Shown: positions 46,617-56,228 of the stretch, in pieces
Layout: every line of letters begins with the position of its first letter
Numbering within the stretch: position 1 is the stretch's first letter
Source: Planctomycetaceae bacterium
GTDB taxonomy: Bacteria; Planctomycetota; Planctomycetia; Planctomycetales; Planctomycetaceae
DNA: 64,000 nucleotides
Direction of reading: 5' to 3'
Assembly: GCA_015485495.1 (NCBI GenBank)
Contig: WFTL01000057.1
Span: 1 to 64,000, forward strand
Notes under the pieces: model-generated
The model's input: only the letters and a program-made list of their open reading frames with translations
The model's database searches: none
What the model was told of the DNA's origin: nothing
Position numbers and translations under genes: made by a program

Positions 46617-47360
46617 ATGCGACAGTCTCAGAGACGATTTTGTCTTCTGGCAGGTGCGGCGCTGCTGCTGCCCGCAGGAATCCTGGTGGCCGATGATGAG
46701 GGGCTGTCGGAAACACCAGGGCCGGAACTGCGAACGGACGACAACGGTGGTCCCGGACCCGGTCCGGCCGGAGTGACGGATCGACGGCGCGGCCGCCCCG
46801 GTCCTGGCGGTCCGGGAGGGCCAGGAGGTCCCGGTTTTGGGCCGCCGATGCTGATCAGCGTTCTGGATGCGGATGGGGACGGTGTGATTTCTGCTGCAGA
46901 AATCGATGGTGCCGCAGCCGCGCTGAAGACTCTGGATAAGAATCAGGACGGCCAGCTCACCAAAGACGAACTGAGACCGCCGCGTCCGGATGGTGCGGCC
47001 GGGTTCGAGCGCCGTCCCGGCCGGTTCGGCGGCGACGGACCGCCCGGGCACCGGCGACGCGGCAGGAATCAGCGCAGGGGCAAAAAGCGCGACGGAGGAC
47101 CGGCTGCCGAACAGTTTCTCGAACGCATCATGCAGTTCGACGACGATGGCGATGGAACCATTTCCATGGATGAAGCACCGGAACGGCTGCTGCAGGTGTT
47201 CGACCGATTCGATACGGACGGTGATGAACGTCTGTCGAAGGACGAACTGAGAGAAGCTGCTGAGAGGCGGGCGCGGCGCGGCCGGGGCGGGCCCCGGGAC
47301 AATGGGCCCGGCCGTCAAAAGAACGATGGTGATCCGGAGGAGAAACCGGACAACACCTGA
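46617..47360 (+). CDS. Exported EF-hand protein with Gly/Pro-rich linker
   Basis: 247 aa from the ATG at 46617, preceded by GGAAAGGAACG. Signal peptide [18 protein letters not shown]. Four EF-hand loops are at residues 84-95, 107-118, 175-186 and 199-210, each with D-x-D/N-x-D-G spacing; the last has Glu in place of the loop Gly. A Gly/Pro/Arg-rich stretch (41-78) and basic linkers (120-160) separate pairs. It is a secreted calcium-binding protein typical of planctomycetes. Function unknown. A strong terminator follows. Confidence 0.87.
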   Translation: MRQSQRRFCLLAGAALLLPAGILVADDEGLSETPGPELRTDDNGGPGPGPAGVTDRRRGRPGPGGPGGPGGPGFGPPMLISVLDADGDGVISAAEIDGAAAALKTLDKNQDGQLTKDELRPPRPDGAAGFERRPGRFGGDGPPGHRRRGRNQRRGKKRDGGPAAEQFLERIMQFDDDGDGTISMDEAPERLLQVFDRFDTDGDERLSKDELREAAERRARRGRGGPRDNGPGRQKNDGDPEEKPDNT

Positions 47361-47389
47361 TGCATCGTCCTGAGAGAGCGGTGCCCAGG

Positions 47390-47430
47390 GAAGCCACGGA
47401 CTCACTGCGAGGCCGTGGCTTCTTTCTTTT
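47390..47430 (+). terminator. Rho-independent terminator after the EF-hand gene
   Basis: GAAGCCACGG (47390-47399) pairs perfectly with CCGTGGCTTC (47413-47422), loop 13 nt, followed by TTTCTTTT. It begins 30 nt after the stop. Confidence 0.85.
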
Positions 47431-47460
47431 GTGGCGACGGTCCTTTTCTGAAATCAGCAC

Positions 47461-48495
47461 CTATCGCAGAAACGGGTCGAATCCGTCTCGCAGAGCCTGA
47501 ATGGCCCGTGGCACTGTTTCGTCGACAGCCGAGTCTGTGGCTTCCGGTTCCGCCCTCGTACGAGAAGGCCCCGTCACGGATGCAACGTTCGCCGGTCGGG
47601 GCACACTGCCGCGGATGCGGTTCAGAGTGGCCGACACGCGGTCGTCCAGATTCCGCCGGACAGAATCGAAAGATCGCTCATCGAAAAATTCGTCTTCAGA
47701 AGGCTCGAAAGACGGTTCGGTGTGCCGTCCGCTGTGTTCCGATGCTGCCGCATCGTCCCATTCATCGGAGAACAGAAGGTCTTCCAGGCGTGCCGATTCG
47801 CGACGACGTTCGTCTGCGGATGTGCGGCCCGACGACCGCCGGTCCTCGAAGTGCGATTCCATGCGGGTGTACGGATCCTGTGCCTGCCGTTCCTGAGAGG
47901 TCGATGATGTCCACTGTGGGCTGTCTGCTGAATGGCCTGCGTGTCCGTCGGTCCCGGCGGCCCGGTGAGTATCGGATGCCCGGGGCTGCGTGCCGCCGGG
48001 CAGAAAGTCGGACCGATCGGCGATGTTCGTCCGATTCGGCCGGCCGGTATCGCTGCCGACAAAGGGGTCGCCCCATTCCAGACGACGAGACTCCTGAGGA
48101 AAGGGAATCGTCAGCGAATCGTCGTCAAACAGGGGTTCATCGTTCAGCAGCGGGTCTTCTTCCGCCGAGGACACAGATTCGTTCAGCAGATCCCGCAGTT
48201 CCCCGATGGCTCCCGTGTCGGCACCCAGCCGGCTGATGACGTCGCGGCGAACGGACTCGGCGATGAGATCGGAGGCACCGTGCGCGACCAGGGCACGAGC
48301 AAGTTCCGGACGGTCTGCCCACTGTTCGGCCGTCCAGTCGCGTATGTCCGCCCAGGCCAGCCCCAGCGATGCTTTCGGGGCCCGGGGAATGAGCTGCAGG
48401 CCGTCGTGGGAACGCACGACGTGATACTGCAAAGCCACAAACATGAGGGCGGCGCCGACCAGGCCGCCCAGGGCCGCAGGTTTGAAATTCTTCAT
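47461..48495 (-). CDS. Membrane-anchored hypothetical protein, acidic and disordered
   Basis: 344 aa from the ATG at 48495. One N-terminal helix (FKPAALGGLVGAALMFVALQ). The first 90 residues look folded (SLGLAWADIRDWTAEQWADRPELARALV). The rest is rich in Asp, Glu, Ser and Arg and probably disordered. No family recognised. It is convergent with the EF-hand gene. Confidence 0.72.
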   Translation of the reverse strand: MKNFKPAALGGLVGAALMFVALQYHVVRSHDGLQLIPRAPKASLGLAWADIRDWTAEQWADRPELARALVAHGASDLIAESVRRDVISRLGADTGAIGELRDLLNESVSSAEEDPLLNDEPLFDDDSLTIPFPQESRRLEWGDPFVGSDTGRPNRTNIADRSDFLPGGTQPRASDTHRAAGTDGHAGHSADSPQWTSSTSQERQAQDPYTRMESHFEDRRSSGRTSADERRRESARLEDLLFSDEWDDAAASEHSGRHTEPSFEPSEDEFFDERSFDSVRRNLDDRVSATLNRIRGSVPRPANVASVTGPSRTRAEPEATDSAVDETVPRAIQALRDGFDPFLR

Positions 48496-48904
48496 GATGA
48501 ACTCAGCGCGCAACAGGCTCCAGGAAGAACACACTTCAGGACATGTTCCAGCCTACCACCGTTCCGTCAGGGAGCCTGCCGGGAAGCCCGTGCGACAGCC
48601 GAAGTTCCGTTGAGTTTCGCTCACTGGCCTGCTGCGTTTTGCCCGCTCGGGATTTTCAGATCATCCGCTGATGTTCGGCTGCCTTTCCTGGACCGGCGGA
48701 CGCGGCAATTCCGCAGAATTGTGAAAATCGTCTATGGCGATGCTTGTTGTATCCGGAGGAACTTCATATTGTCACGTTTGTGGGTTTCATGCCCAAAAGA
48801 TCTTTGAAAAGCAGTTGAAAGTGGGATTCGCGCCCAGTATGACGGCATAACGGCTGTTGACGCGGCCTGTCCGGACCCGTTGAATCTGTTGCAGTGGACA
48901 CGCG
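48496..48904. other. Intergenic region between hypothetical gene and mraZ
   Basis: 409 bp. It holds an inverted repeat CAATTC-CGCA-GAATTG (48706-48721) and a promoter-like TTGACG (48857-48862), 17-bp spacer, TTGAAT (48880-48885) just upstream of mraZ. That would give a very short leader. A GGAGG at about 48753 is not followed by a plausible gene. No TGGGN tandem repeats of the MraZ operator type were seen. Confidence 0.4.
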
Positions 48905-49375
48905 ATGTTTCTGACCGGTGAAGCTCGGCGGACGATCGACGAACGCTATCGCGTGACGCTGCCCCGGGCGTTTGCCGAACAGGTGACCGAAGAATCCGGC
49001 GACCTCATTCTGGCCAAGGAGCGTGCGGGGTGTCTGAGTCTGTGGCCGGCCGCCGAATGGAAGAAGCGGCTGGACAGCGGCATCAGCCTGTTGCGTCAGA
49101 AAATCGATTCCGGCCGAATGGAGCAGCGGTGGGGCGATGTTCAGCGGCTGGGCCGTCTGCTGTCGACGCGTCATCAGGAAGTGGCGCTGGCCGGGCGTTC
49201 ACGGCTCCTCATCCCCGACGGTTTTCGCTCTTTTCTGGGAGCGGAGCCGGGAAAGGAGGTGGTGATTGTGGGTGCTGTGATCTGCGTGGAAATCTGGAAT
49301 CCGCAGAACTGGGTGTCTGTTCTTCACGAGGAGATGCCGGAATTCGGCGAACTGTTCAAAACGCTGACAGAATGA
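48905..49375 (+). CDS. mraZ: MraZ-like SpoVT/AbrB protein
   Basis: 156 aa. Two AbrB-like repeats: residues about 5-50 (RRTIDERYRVTLPRAFAEQV) and 85-130 (QEVALAGRSRLLIPDGFRSFLG). MraZ usually begins the division and cell-wall cluster and represses it. Here no rsmH, ftsL or fts genes follow. A hairpin TCCCCG-CAC-CGGGGA lies just after the stop, and 49376-49640 holds no gene. Confidence 0.85.
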   Translation: MFLTGEARRTIDERYRVTLPRAFAEQVTEESGDLILAKERAGCLSLWPAAEWKKRLDSGISLLRQKIDSGRMEQRWGDVQRLGRLLSTRHQEVALAGRSRLLIPDGFRSFLGAEPGKEVVIVGAVICVEIWNPQNWVSVLHEEMPEFGELFKTLTE

Positions 49376-49640
49376 CACGGTTCCCCGCACCGGGGACCAT
49401 GAAATCGGCCGAAGCGGCGGCCGGCGCGAAAACATTCGGATGCAGAATGGATCGAATGAGAGAAAGGTGCTGCTTAGTCCTCAACACACTGACCCGCCTG
49501 GCGGCAAGGTTGCTTCATGAGAGCATCCATGGAAGGCTGTTTGGCAGGGAGGCCACCTTTCTCTCTTCGATCCGCTTTTTCTCCGTACGCCCGTTCGGGT
49601 TTCACTGCGACGATTCCACTTTCCTGCTTTCTGACCCGCA

Positions 49641-50972
49641 TCATTTCAGGTTCCGGATGCCCTTCAGGGCTCCCTGAACGATCGTCGGCCCCAGAGTTTC
49701 CCCGTAGAAGCTGACACTGGCTTCGTAGCGTCCGGTTCGCCAGGCTTCGGGAGACAGGATGTAGCTGATCCATTCGTTGGCCAGACCTCCGATCACCGGA
49801 TGGCCTGCTCCTGTGATGCGGCGGGCCTGCTGTTTCAGGTCGATTCCCAGATCCGCCGCCATTTCTCCCGGGATCCCGATGATCAGCAAGTCGCCCAGGC
49901 GCAGCGAATGAACGGTGGTCTGCGATGGCTGCATCCGTGGCAGGAGATCCTGAAGGATTTCTTCGGTGAGTCCGTATTCGGTTCCGCCGGTGGACAGGAA
50001 ATCCGGATGCCAGCTCGTGGGAGGCAGATCAACCGGTTCGAGATGCCATGTGGCCGTGATGTCCGGCTGAGGCCGGACCTGGGTGTACAGATCGGCGGCT
50101 GCCAGCCCCAGCTCCAGGCCATAACGCCGCGCCTGTTCCCAGCGGCTGGATCCGGAATCCGGGCGGGCCCGCGGTGCCTGGTCTCCTTCCGCTCCATTGA
50201 AGTACATCACCGTGACTCCGTTTCCGATGACTGCTTCCATGGTCTGCTGCAGCATTCCCGGCCATCCGGCGGAAAACATCATCTGTTTCTCGGTCATGAA
50301 GGTCGGATGCGCGGTGAAGTTGACCAGCACGGCCAGTGGTCGGTCATCCAGGGTGTCGATGCGTGTGAGCGTCAGTTCGCTGTCCGTGATCGTGGAATCG
50401 CTCCGGCGGTTGCGATTCCAGCCTTCCATCTGTCGACTGACGGTGCCGACCTTCACCGGCTGCAGGTTCTCAGCGGCCCGGCGGATCACGGCTGCGAAGT
50501 TGCGAACCGTGAATTCGAACAGTTTCTGGTCATGGATCCCGATCTGAGGAATGCCGAACACATTGTTCGGATTCATCGCATTCATCTCGATGCTGGCATG
50601 CGAATGGCTGGGCAGGATGAGGATCTGCTCGGCCGTCCATCCCTGGTCGGCCAGTTCGTTCAGGATGGCCGGTTTCATGGGGGGAGCCAGTCCCAGAAGG
50701 TCACAGGTCACCATGGCAAACCGACGGTTTCGGTCGGCAATGACCAGCGCTTTGGCGAAGATCCGGTCGTGAACGCCGGCTGCCGGCGCGTTCATGCGGG
50801 CTCCGTACCCTCCCAGCGGAGCGTTCATCGTGAGAGGAGGCGTCAGGTCCTGGCGAGCCACTCCCATCCGCAGACCTCCCCGAACAGGCTGCAGACTGCC
50901 GGCCGCCAGGAACGCGACAGTCAGGTACAGAAGAAACGCATATCGGCAGGCGAACGTCACGACAGACTGCAT
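49641..50972 (-). CDS. Neutral/alkaline ceramidase-like enzyme, exported
   Basis: 443 aa from the ATG at 50972, with a signal sequence (FLLYLTVAFLAAGSLQPVRG). N-terminal ceramidase domain: RMGVARQDLTPP, GGYG, HDRIFAKALVI, PSHSHASIEMN (Zn-binding type His residues), FTAHPTFM and NGAEGDQAP. Neutral ceramidases hydrolyse the N-acyl bond of ceramide. This protein is shorter than typical family members (which exceed 600 aa) and lacks the C-terminal Ig-like domain, so the substrate may differ. Confidence 0.88.
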   Translation of the reverse strand: MQSVVTFACRYAFLLYLTVAFLAAGSLQPVRGGLRMGVARQDLTPPLTMNAPLGGYGARMNAPAAGVHDRIFAKALVIADRNRRFAMVTCDLLGLAPPMKPAILNELADQGWTAEQILILPSHSHASIEMNAMNPNNVFGIPQIGIHDQKLFEFTVRNFAAVIRRAAENLQPVKVGTVSRQMEGWNRNRRSDSTITDSELTLTRIDTLDDRPLAVLVNFTAHPTFMTEKQMMFSAGWPGMLQQTMEAVIGNGVTVMYFNGAEGDQAPRARPDSGSSRWEQARRYGLELGLAAADLYTQVRPQPDITATWHLEPVDLPPTSWHPDFLSTGGTEYGLTEEILQDLLPRMQPSQTTVHSLRLGDLLIIGIPGEMAADLGIDLKQQARRITGAGHPVIGGLANEWISYILSPEAWRTGRYEASVSFYGETLGPTIVQGALKGIRNLK

Positions 50973-51934
50973 GATGTGTTTCCTGGCAAGGGTTGGTGTC
51001 GGCGAAAGAGAACCGGTCCGGAAATCATCCGGACATGACACGAAACAGAGACCGCGGTGTCTCCGCCAGTCGGACCGTTTCGTACAGGGGACCTGATGTC
51101 AACCATCTTTCTCTGAACGAGCCCAGCCAGCGGGGTTCCGGCTGACTGATTCGGCGGGAGATCCTTTGGCCGTGCAGGATGGTCTGCACTCCTGTTCTCG
51201 GCAATATCCTCATTGATGCGGCTGGTCTGGCGGGGCATTGCAGATATGTGGGTGGCAGAATCTGGTTCAGTTTCCGGGAAGGAACAGTTTCCTTTTCTCC
51301 TGTCGGGGGCGGTCGCGGCATCGGCATGTGAATGGAACCGTTGTGGCCTGCGGCCTTTGGTGCTGCATGCCAGGGAAAAGACTGTCGGCCCGGCGACGCT
51401 CCATGAGAACGTGATGCGGCATGAATTCGGTGCCGTGAACTCGACTGCACCGCCAGTCGGTCGGAGCGTTCGTGCGTGCCAGACCGTCTCGCATCCCGGA
51501 CCACAGGAGGAGGTTCGGTTCCGGTTCTTCGCCTTCTTCGCCGCTCCGTTTTTCGTGTTCCAGAGGCCGACAGTTCGATTCCTTGCGGCTGACATTTCCC
51601 TGTGTGACCGTGATACAGCAGCGAATTCCGTTCGAGGGGGGCCGCCGCAGATCGGCTGCTGCAGGGAATGCCGAGCAATGGTTCCTGCAGAAGAACTCGG
51701 CGGTCTGTACGATTCTGTCGATGATGGCTACCTGGAAAGGAACATTCTGCAGCCTGGTTTGGGGAGCCTGCAGCCTGGTCTGGAGAAAAACGGCCGTTTC
51801 CCACAGCCGCCCGCTTCACCGGCCTGCTGGTGCAGCGGGGCAAACTGGGGTTGGCCTGCTCTCCCGGCAGCCGTTAGCATGCCCGCGTCTGACACGGGCG
51901 CGGTGCGCTCGCCCATTCGGCAGGAATGCTCCTG
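50973..51934. other. Long stretch without a supportable gene
   Basis: 962 bp between the ceramidase gene and the PEGA lipoprotein. Several open frames cross it on both strands, but all are Arg/Ser/Pro-rich with no motif. A short direct repeat GCAGCCTGGT occurs twice near 51750-51780. No tRNA, RNase P or tmRNA signature was recognised. It may be a decayed gene, an unknown RNA or a regulatory region. Confidence 0.45.
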
Positions 51935-52345
51935 ATGCTGCTTCGACGGCTGTCCCTGTTTCTGTTGTGCTGCGCCCTGAGCGGCTGCGTTCATCGGCGT
52001 GTGACGATCCTGTCCGACCCGCCCGGTGCTCTGGTGCGGGTGGACGGGCGTGTGATCGGTTACACACCGGCATCGTTCGATTTCACGTGGTACGGCGAGC
52101 GGGAGATCCAGGTTCTGAAGGACGGGTACGAAACACAGACGCAGCTTGTGAAACTGAGTGCTCCCTGGTATCAGTGGTTTCCGTTCGAATTCCTGTCGGA
52201 CAACTTTGCGGGAAAGCACATCGAAGACCGGCGGCAGGTGATGATTCGCATGCCGCCTCGACGGCAGGCCTCGCCGGAGCGGGTGAAACAGAGGGCCGAT
52301 GCCATGCGGCTGGATGCCACGCACGGATCCGGTGCGTTTCCCTGA
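51935..52345 (+). CDS. PEGA-domain lipoprotein
   Basis: 136 aa from the ATG at 51935; an ATG at 51926 overlaps the Shine-Dalgarno AGGA, so the inner start is preferred. Lipobox CALSGC (Cys18). The PEGA domain is VTILSDPPGALVRVDGRVIGYTPASFDFTWYGEREIQVLKDGYETQTQLVKL. PEGA domains often bind cell surface structures. The tail is basic. Function unknown. Confidence 0.87.
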   Translation: MLLRRLSLFLLCCALSGCVHRRVTILSDPPGALVRVDGRVIGYTPASFDFTWYGEREIQVLKDGYETQTQLVKLSAPWYQWFPFEFLSDNFAGKHIEDRRQVMIRMPPRRQASPERVKQRADAMRLDATHGSGAFP

Positions 52346-52387
52346 GCACACGACAGGAGGGGCGCGACAGGGCCGGTTTCCATCGGG

Positions 52388-52415
52388 TTGCGTTGTCCTG
52401 GTCGCGGACTACACT
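52388..52415 (+). promoter_or_regulatory. Possible promoter for the PP2C gene
   Basis: TTGCGT (52388-52393), 16-bp spacer, TACACT (52410-52415). The predicted start of transcription falls in the inverted repeat at 52418-52438. Confidence 0.45.
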
Positions 52416-52417
52416 TC

Positions 52418-52438
52418 TCCGACAGGTCCCCTGTCGGA
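52418..52438. promoter_or_regulatory. Perfect 9-bp inverted repeat at the predicted start of transcription
   Basis: TCCGACAGG (52418-52426) and CCTGTCGGA (52430-52438) with a 3-base spacer. As DNA it could be an operator; as RNA a tight hairpin near the 5' end. It lies about 100 bp before the PP2C start. Confidence 0.5.
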
Positions 52439-52539
52439 TTCCGGTCTGACTGACCGGCAGGGAGGGCCGGCCGGTCCGGACCGCTGCCCGTCGCACGGCG
52501 GCCGTTCATTGCCGGGTGCGAAGGGGGATGCACGAAACC

Positions 52540-53886
52540 ATGAGTTTCCAGCCGGTGGTGCAGTATGCATCACGCACAGATGTCGGAATGCGGCGATCGG
52601 CCAATCAGGATTCCCTGGCGGTCCGCATGTGTTCTGCCTATGAGGAATGGGCGCGGATCGGTCATCTGTTCATCGTGGCCGACGGCATGGGCGGCCATTC
52701 GGTGGGCGATCTGGCCAGCCGAATCACGGTGGAAACTCTGCCGCTGGCTTTTTTCAAATCCGGTGCCGAACGACTGGCGGACCGGCTGACCGGTGCGATC
52801 GAAGCGGCCAACCGCGCCATCAATGACAAGGCCAGGGAAAATCCGGAATTTTCCGACATGGGCACCACCTGCAGTGTGCTGTCGCTGTCTGCGGAAGGGG
52901 CGTGGATCGGACATGTGGGGGACAGCCGGATTTATCGCATCCGGGGAGATGTGATCGAACAGCTCACGTTCGACCACAGCCTTCAGTGGGAGATGATGCG
53001 GCAGGGACGGGCCACGGCGGAGCGTTCGGAAATGCTTCATCCCCGCAATGTGATCACTCGCTGCCTGGGACCGGACAAGAATGTGGAAATCGACGTCGAA
53101 GGTCCGTTCGACGTGCGGCCGGGAGACCGTTTTCTTTTGTGTTCGGACGGGCTCACCGGGCATCTGACGGACAACGAAATCGGAGCGATCGTGGCCGGGC
53201 TGCCTCCGGATGACGCCTGCCGGTTTCTGATCGACCTGGCCAACTGCCGCGGCGGAACGGACAATTCCACGGTGGTCCTCGCCGTCATCCAGAATTATCC
53301 GCCCATTGAATCGGACACGGTGGAGTCTCTGGCGGCAAAAGCCCGCACCACGAATCAGCTCGCCGTGCAGGCGGCGGCGCCGGAGCGGGTGGCGCGGCGC
53401 CGCATGTGGTCGCGGCTGGCCATGACGGTCTTTCTTCTGCTGGCCGGGACCGGTCTGTCGATGATGATCCTGGGACAGCGGGAAAAACTGGGGCTGGCGC
53501 TGGTTGTCAGTGCCATTGTTCTGGGATTCATTCAGCTGGTGATGTCTGCCCGCCGAACACCCACGGTCGTCATCGATTCGGAATCTCCGCCGGCCGGCAG
53601 CGGGGATGCGCTTCTGGGCTGTCGGGAACCGGCTCTGTCATCCCCGTATCGGCGCGACAGTGCGGCTCTGCGTCCGGAATTCCTGGCCGTGCTGGCGGAT
53701 GCTCAGAGCCAGCTTGCTGCGGTGGCTGAGGAGAACGGCTGGGATCTGAACATCGCCCAACTTCGACAGCCCGACCGCACCGCCACGGACGACGGAAAAC
53801 GGACATCCGACGCGCTGGCCGAACATGCCCGGGCGATCCGGATTCTCATGAAGGAATTTGCTGTGCGTCTGCGGCCCCGTTCCTGA
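52540..53886 (+). CDS. PP2C-family Ser/Thr phosphatase with membrane helices
   Basis: 448 aa from the ATG at 52540 (MSFQPVVQYASRTDVGMRRS); ATG 52528 and GTG 52516 are alternatives. The PP2C domain (about 1-250) keeps all metal motifs: NQDSL, DGMGGHS, DMGTTC, GHVGDSRIYR, SDGLTGHL and GGTDNSTVVL. Two helices (about 293-345) follow, then a soluble tail to 448. It dephosphorylates Ser/Thr on proteins, usually the partner of Hanks-type kinases, which planctomycetes have in large number. None is adjacent. Confidence 0.93.
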   Translation: MSFQPVVQYASRTDVGMRRSANQDSLAVRMCSAYEEWARIGHLFIVADGMGGHSVGDLASRITVETLPLAFFKSGAERLADRLTGAIEAANRAINDKARENPEFSDMGTTCSVLSLSAEGAWIGHVGDSRIYRIRGDVIEQLTFDHSLQWEMMRQGRATAERSEMLHPRNVITRCLGPDKNVEIDVEGPFDVRPGDRFLLCSDGLTGHLTDNEIGAIVAGLPPDDACRFLIDLANCRGGTDNSTVVLAVIQNYPPIESDTVESLAAKARTTNQLAVQAAAPERVARRRMWSRLAMTVFLLLAGTGLSMMILGQREKLGLALVVSAIVLGFIQLVMSARRTPTVVIDSESPPAGSGDALLGCREPALSSPYRRDSAALRPEFLAVLADAQSQLAAVAEENGWDLNIAQLRQPDRTATDDGKRTSDALAEHARAIRILMKEFAVRLRPRS

Positions 53887-54018
53887 TCCGGGTACGGTTC
53901 GGCCGGACAGGCAGAGCGGATTCGAATCGGGCTGTTCTGTCGGGGATTCCGACCGCCGGATGCCGGACGGACCGGCGGCTGCGACCACTTCCTGCTTTGT
54001 CTTTCCTGGAAGATCATC

Positions 54019-56091
54019 ATGTCTCGTTCCATCGAGTCTCTGCGAAACATCGGAATCATCGCCCATATCGATGCCGGCAAAACCACGACGACAGAACGGA
54101 TCCTGTACTACACGGGCGCTTCGCACCGCATGGGAAACGTCGATGACGGCACGACACAGACAGATTTCGATCCGGAAGAAGCAGAACGCGGTATCACGAT
54201 CTATTCGGCGGCGGTGACCTGCGAATGGAAAGGACGCGTGATCAACATCATCGATACGCCGGGGCATGTGGACTTCACCGCGGAAGTCGAACGCAGCCTC
54301 CGCGTACTGGACGGTGCTGTTGTGATTTTCAGTGCTGTGGAAGGGGTGGAAGCGCAGAGTGAAACCGTATGGAGACAGGCGGATCGCTACGGGGTTCCCC
54401 GGATCTGCTACATCAACAAGATGGATCGGATCGGAGCGGACTTTTCGGCCGTTCTGAAAGCCATGAGTTCGCGGCTGGACGCCAGACCGCTGCCGGTCCA
54501 GATGCCTGTCGGAGAAGGGCCGGCCACGAATCCGGACGGGTTTCGCGGCATCATCGACCTGATTTCCATGAAGGCTCTGTACTGGGATGCCGAATCCCGG
54601 GGGGCTCAGTTCCGGGAAGAAGACATTCCGGAAACCTGTCGGGATGAAGCCAGTCTGCGTCGGTCCGATCTGCTGGAAGCTCTGGCGGAACTGGATGACG
54701 AACTCATGGAACACTGGATGGAGAATGAAGACGCTCCCGCCGAACTCATACGCCGGGCTCTGCGCCGGGGCGTCATCGAGGCCCGGATTCATCCTGTGTT
54801 CTGCGGATCATCGCTCGATTATATCGGTGTTCAGCCGCTGCTGGACGGCATCACGGACTATCTCCCCAGTCCCCTCGACCGGCCAGCCGTTACCGGAACG
54901 GACGCGCGTCCGAAGGCAGACGGTACTCCGGTCGAACGGGCGGCCGACCCATCGGAACCGGTCTGTGCACTGGTGTTCAAGATTCAGGCGGATGTCCACG
55001 GCGACCTCTATTTCGCCCGGGTGTACTCCGGATGCCTGACAGGCAATTCCCGGCTGCTGAACCCGCGGACGAAGAAAAAGGAGCTGGTCACTCAGTTGTG
55101 GCACATTCAGTCGGATTCCCGTGAAAAGGTGGAATCCGTTTCGGCCGGCGATATCTGCGGCATCATCGGGCCGAGGAATTCGGCGACCGGAGACACTTTA
55201 TGCGATCCGCAGCATCCGGTGCTGCTGGAACAGATCCGCTTCCCGGACACTGTGATTTCCATGGCCGTGGAACCGGAGTCCAGTGCCGATCGCCGCCGGC
55301 TGGCGGAGGTTCTGGACAGGCTGCAGCGTCAGGATCCGACGTTCCGGGCGGTGATCGATCCGGAAACCGGGCAGACGATCATGAGCGGAATGGGGGAGCT
55401 GCATCTGGAAGTCGTGCGGCATCGCATGGAACGTGATTTCAATCTGAAAGTGCGTGTGCACAATCCCCGCGTCAGCTACCGGGAACGGCTGCGCGCTCCC
55501 GTTCAGACGTCCGCTGAGTTTTCCGCAGTGACACCGGCATCCAGCCTGTTCTTCGGTCTGACACTCAGCGCCGAAGACGATCCCTCTCAGGATGCCCCGG
55601 TTCACGTAGACCACCGGCTGCCCGACGATGCCATGCCGCCGGCTCTCCTGGAGATCCTTCTGGAAGCTCTGACGGAAGAAGCACTGGGAGGCGGCGTGTT
55701 CGGCAATCCGCTGATGGGGCTGAAACTGACCGTTCTGTCGGTGGATTACCGGGAGGACGAATCCACGGAGCCGGCCATTCGCTCAGCGGCCGCTCAGGTT
55801 TTCAGCCGTCTGCTCCAGGAAGGCGACTTCTGCCTGCTGGAACCCATCATGCTCGTGGAAGTCGTGACACCGGAAGAGTTCCTGGGAAATGTCCAGTCCG
55901 ACCTGAATGCCCGGCGGGCGATCATTGTGGATTCGGAGCGGCGCGGGGATCTGTGCGTCATCAAGGCCGAAGCTCCTCTGATTCGCATGTTCGGGTATTC
56001 CACGGACATCCGCAGCCTTTCTCAGGGGCGGGCTTCCTATTCGATGGAACCGTGCCGTTATGCGGAAGCGCCTCCGGATGCCATGAGCTGA
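54019..56091 (+). CDS. fusA: Elongation factor G, divergent domain IV
   Basis: 690 aa. GTPase motifs: AHIDAGKTT (15-23), RGIT, Asp79-TPGH, Asn133-Lys-Met-Asp136. Domain II and III are recognisable ([16 protein letters not shown]). Domain IV (about 500-610) is poorly conserved: the usual HDVDSSE and GHV blocks are absent, although [14 protein letters not shown] and the domain V end ([17 protein letters not shown]) remain. Planctomycetes and spirochaetes are known to have two EF-G types (translocation and recycling forms). This copy may be one of these; the canonical one is probably elsewhere. It lies just upstream of the S10 operon, where EF-G often occurs. Confidence 0.9.
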   Translation: MSRSIESLRNIGIIAHIDAGKTTTTERILYYTGASHRMGNVDDGTTQTDFDPEEAERGITIYSAAVTCEWKGRVINIIDTPGHVDFTAEVERSLRVLDGAVVIFSAVEGVEAQSETVWRQADRYGVPRICYINKMDRIGADFSAVLKAMSSRLDARPLPVQMPVGEGPATNPDGFRGIIDLISMKALYWDAESRGAQFREEDIPETCRDEASLRRSDLLEALAELDDELMEHWMENEDAPAELIRRALRRGVIEARIHPVFCGSSLDYIGVQPLLDGITDYLPSPLDRPAVTGTDARPKADGTPVERAADPSEPVCALVFKIQADVHGDLYFARVYSGCLTGNSRLLNPRTKKKELVTQLWHIQSDSREKVESVSAGDICGIIGPRNSATGDTLCDPQHPVLLEQIRFPDTVISMAVEPESSADRRRLAEVLDRLQRQDPTFRAVIDPETGQTIMSGMGELHLEVVRHRMERDFNLKVRVHNPRVSYRERLRAPVQTSAEFSAVTPASSLFFGLTLSAEDDPSQDAPVHVDHRLPDDAMPPALLEILLEALTEEALGGGVFGNPLMGLKLTVLSVDYREDESTEPAIRSAAAQVFSRLLQEGDFCLLEPIMLVEVVTPEEFLGNVQSDLNARRAIIVDSERRGDLCVIKAEAPLIRMFGYSTDIRSLSQGRASYSMEPCRYAEAPPDAMS

Positions 56092-56136
56092 CTCCGACCT
56101 GGAAGCGGCTGTTCCGGCATGAGGACTCCTGCCTGT

Positions 56137-56153
56137 GGGAATCCGCGATTCCC
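56137..56153 (+). terminator. Possible terminator between EF-G and the S10 operon
   Basis: GGGAATC (56137-56143), loop CGC, GATTCCC (56147-56153). A pyrimidine-rich tract (CCCTGTTTCTGTTCTG) follows. It lies 46 nt after the EF-G stop. Confidence 0.55.
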
Positions 56154-56175
56154 CCTGTTTCTGTTCTGCATTTCG

Positions 56176-56204
56176 TTGACAGATTTGCGGCACGTCCCTA
56201 ACAT
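56176..56204 (+). promoter_or_regulatory. Strong sigma-70-like promoter of the S10 operon
   Basis: TTGACA (56176-56181), 17-bp spacer, TAACAT (56199-56204). This is the best promoter in the window. It gives a leader of roughly 55-60 nt before the rpsJ start at 56270. Confidence 0.8.
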
Positions 56205-56212
56205 GTGCGATT

Positions 56213-56228
56213 CCCCGATTTCGCGGGG
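56213..56228 (+). promoter_or_regulatory. Hairpin in the S10 leader
   Basis: CCCCG (56213-56217) and CGGGG (56224-56228), loop of six, followed by TTTCTGATTTT. It looks like an attenuator or the site of ribosomal-protein autoregulation, immediately after the predicted start of transcription. Confidence 0.5.

Noticed and set aside
48770-48815. Two TGGG motifs upstream of mraZ as MraZ operator
   Set aside because: MraZ boxes are short TGGGN repeats at about 10-bp spacing; these two are too far apart.
49800-51038. 412-codon rightward frame
   Set aside because: Antisense to the ceramidase-like gene.
51213-51935. 240-codon rightward frame in the gene-free stretch
   Set aside because: Cys/Arg/Pro-rich composition, no signal or motif, no good start. 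It could be a remnant but is not supported as a gene.
53638-54792. 384-codon leftward frame
   Set aside because: Antisense to the PP2C tail and the EF-G GTPase domain.
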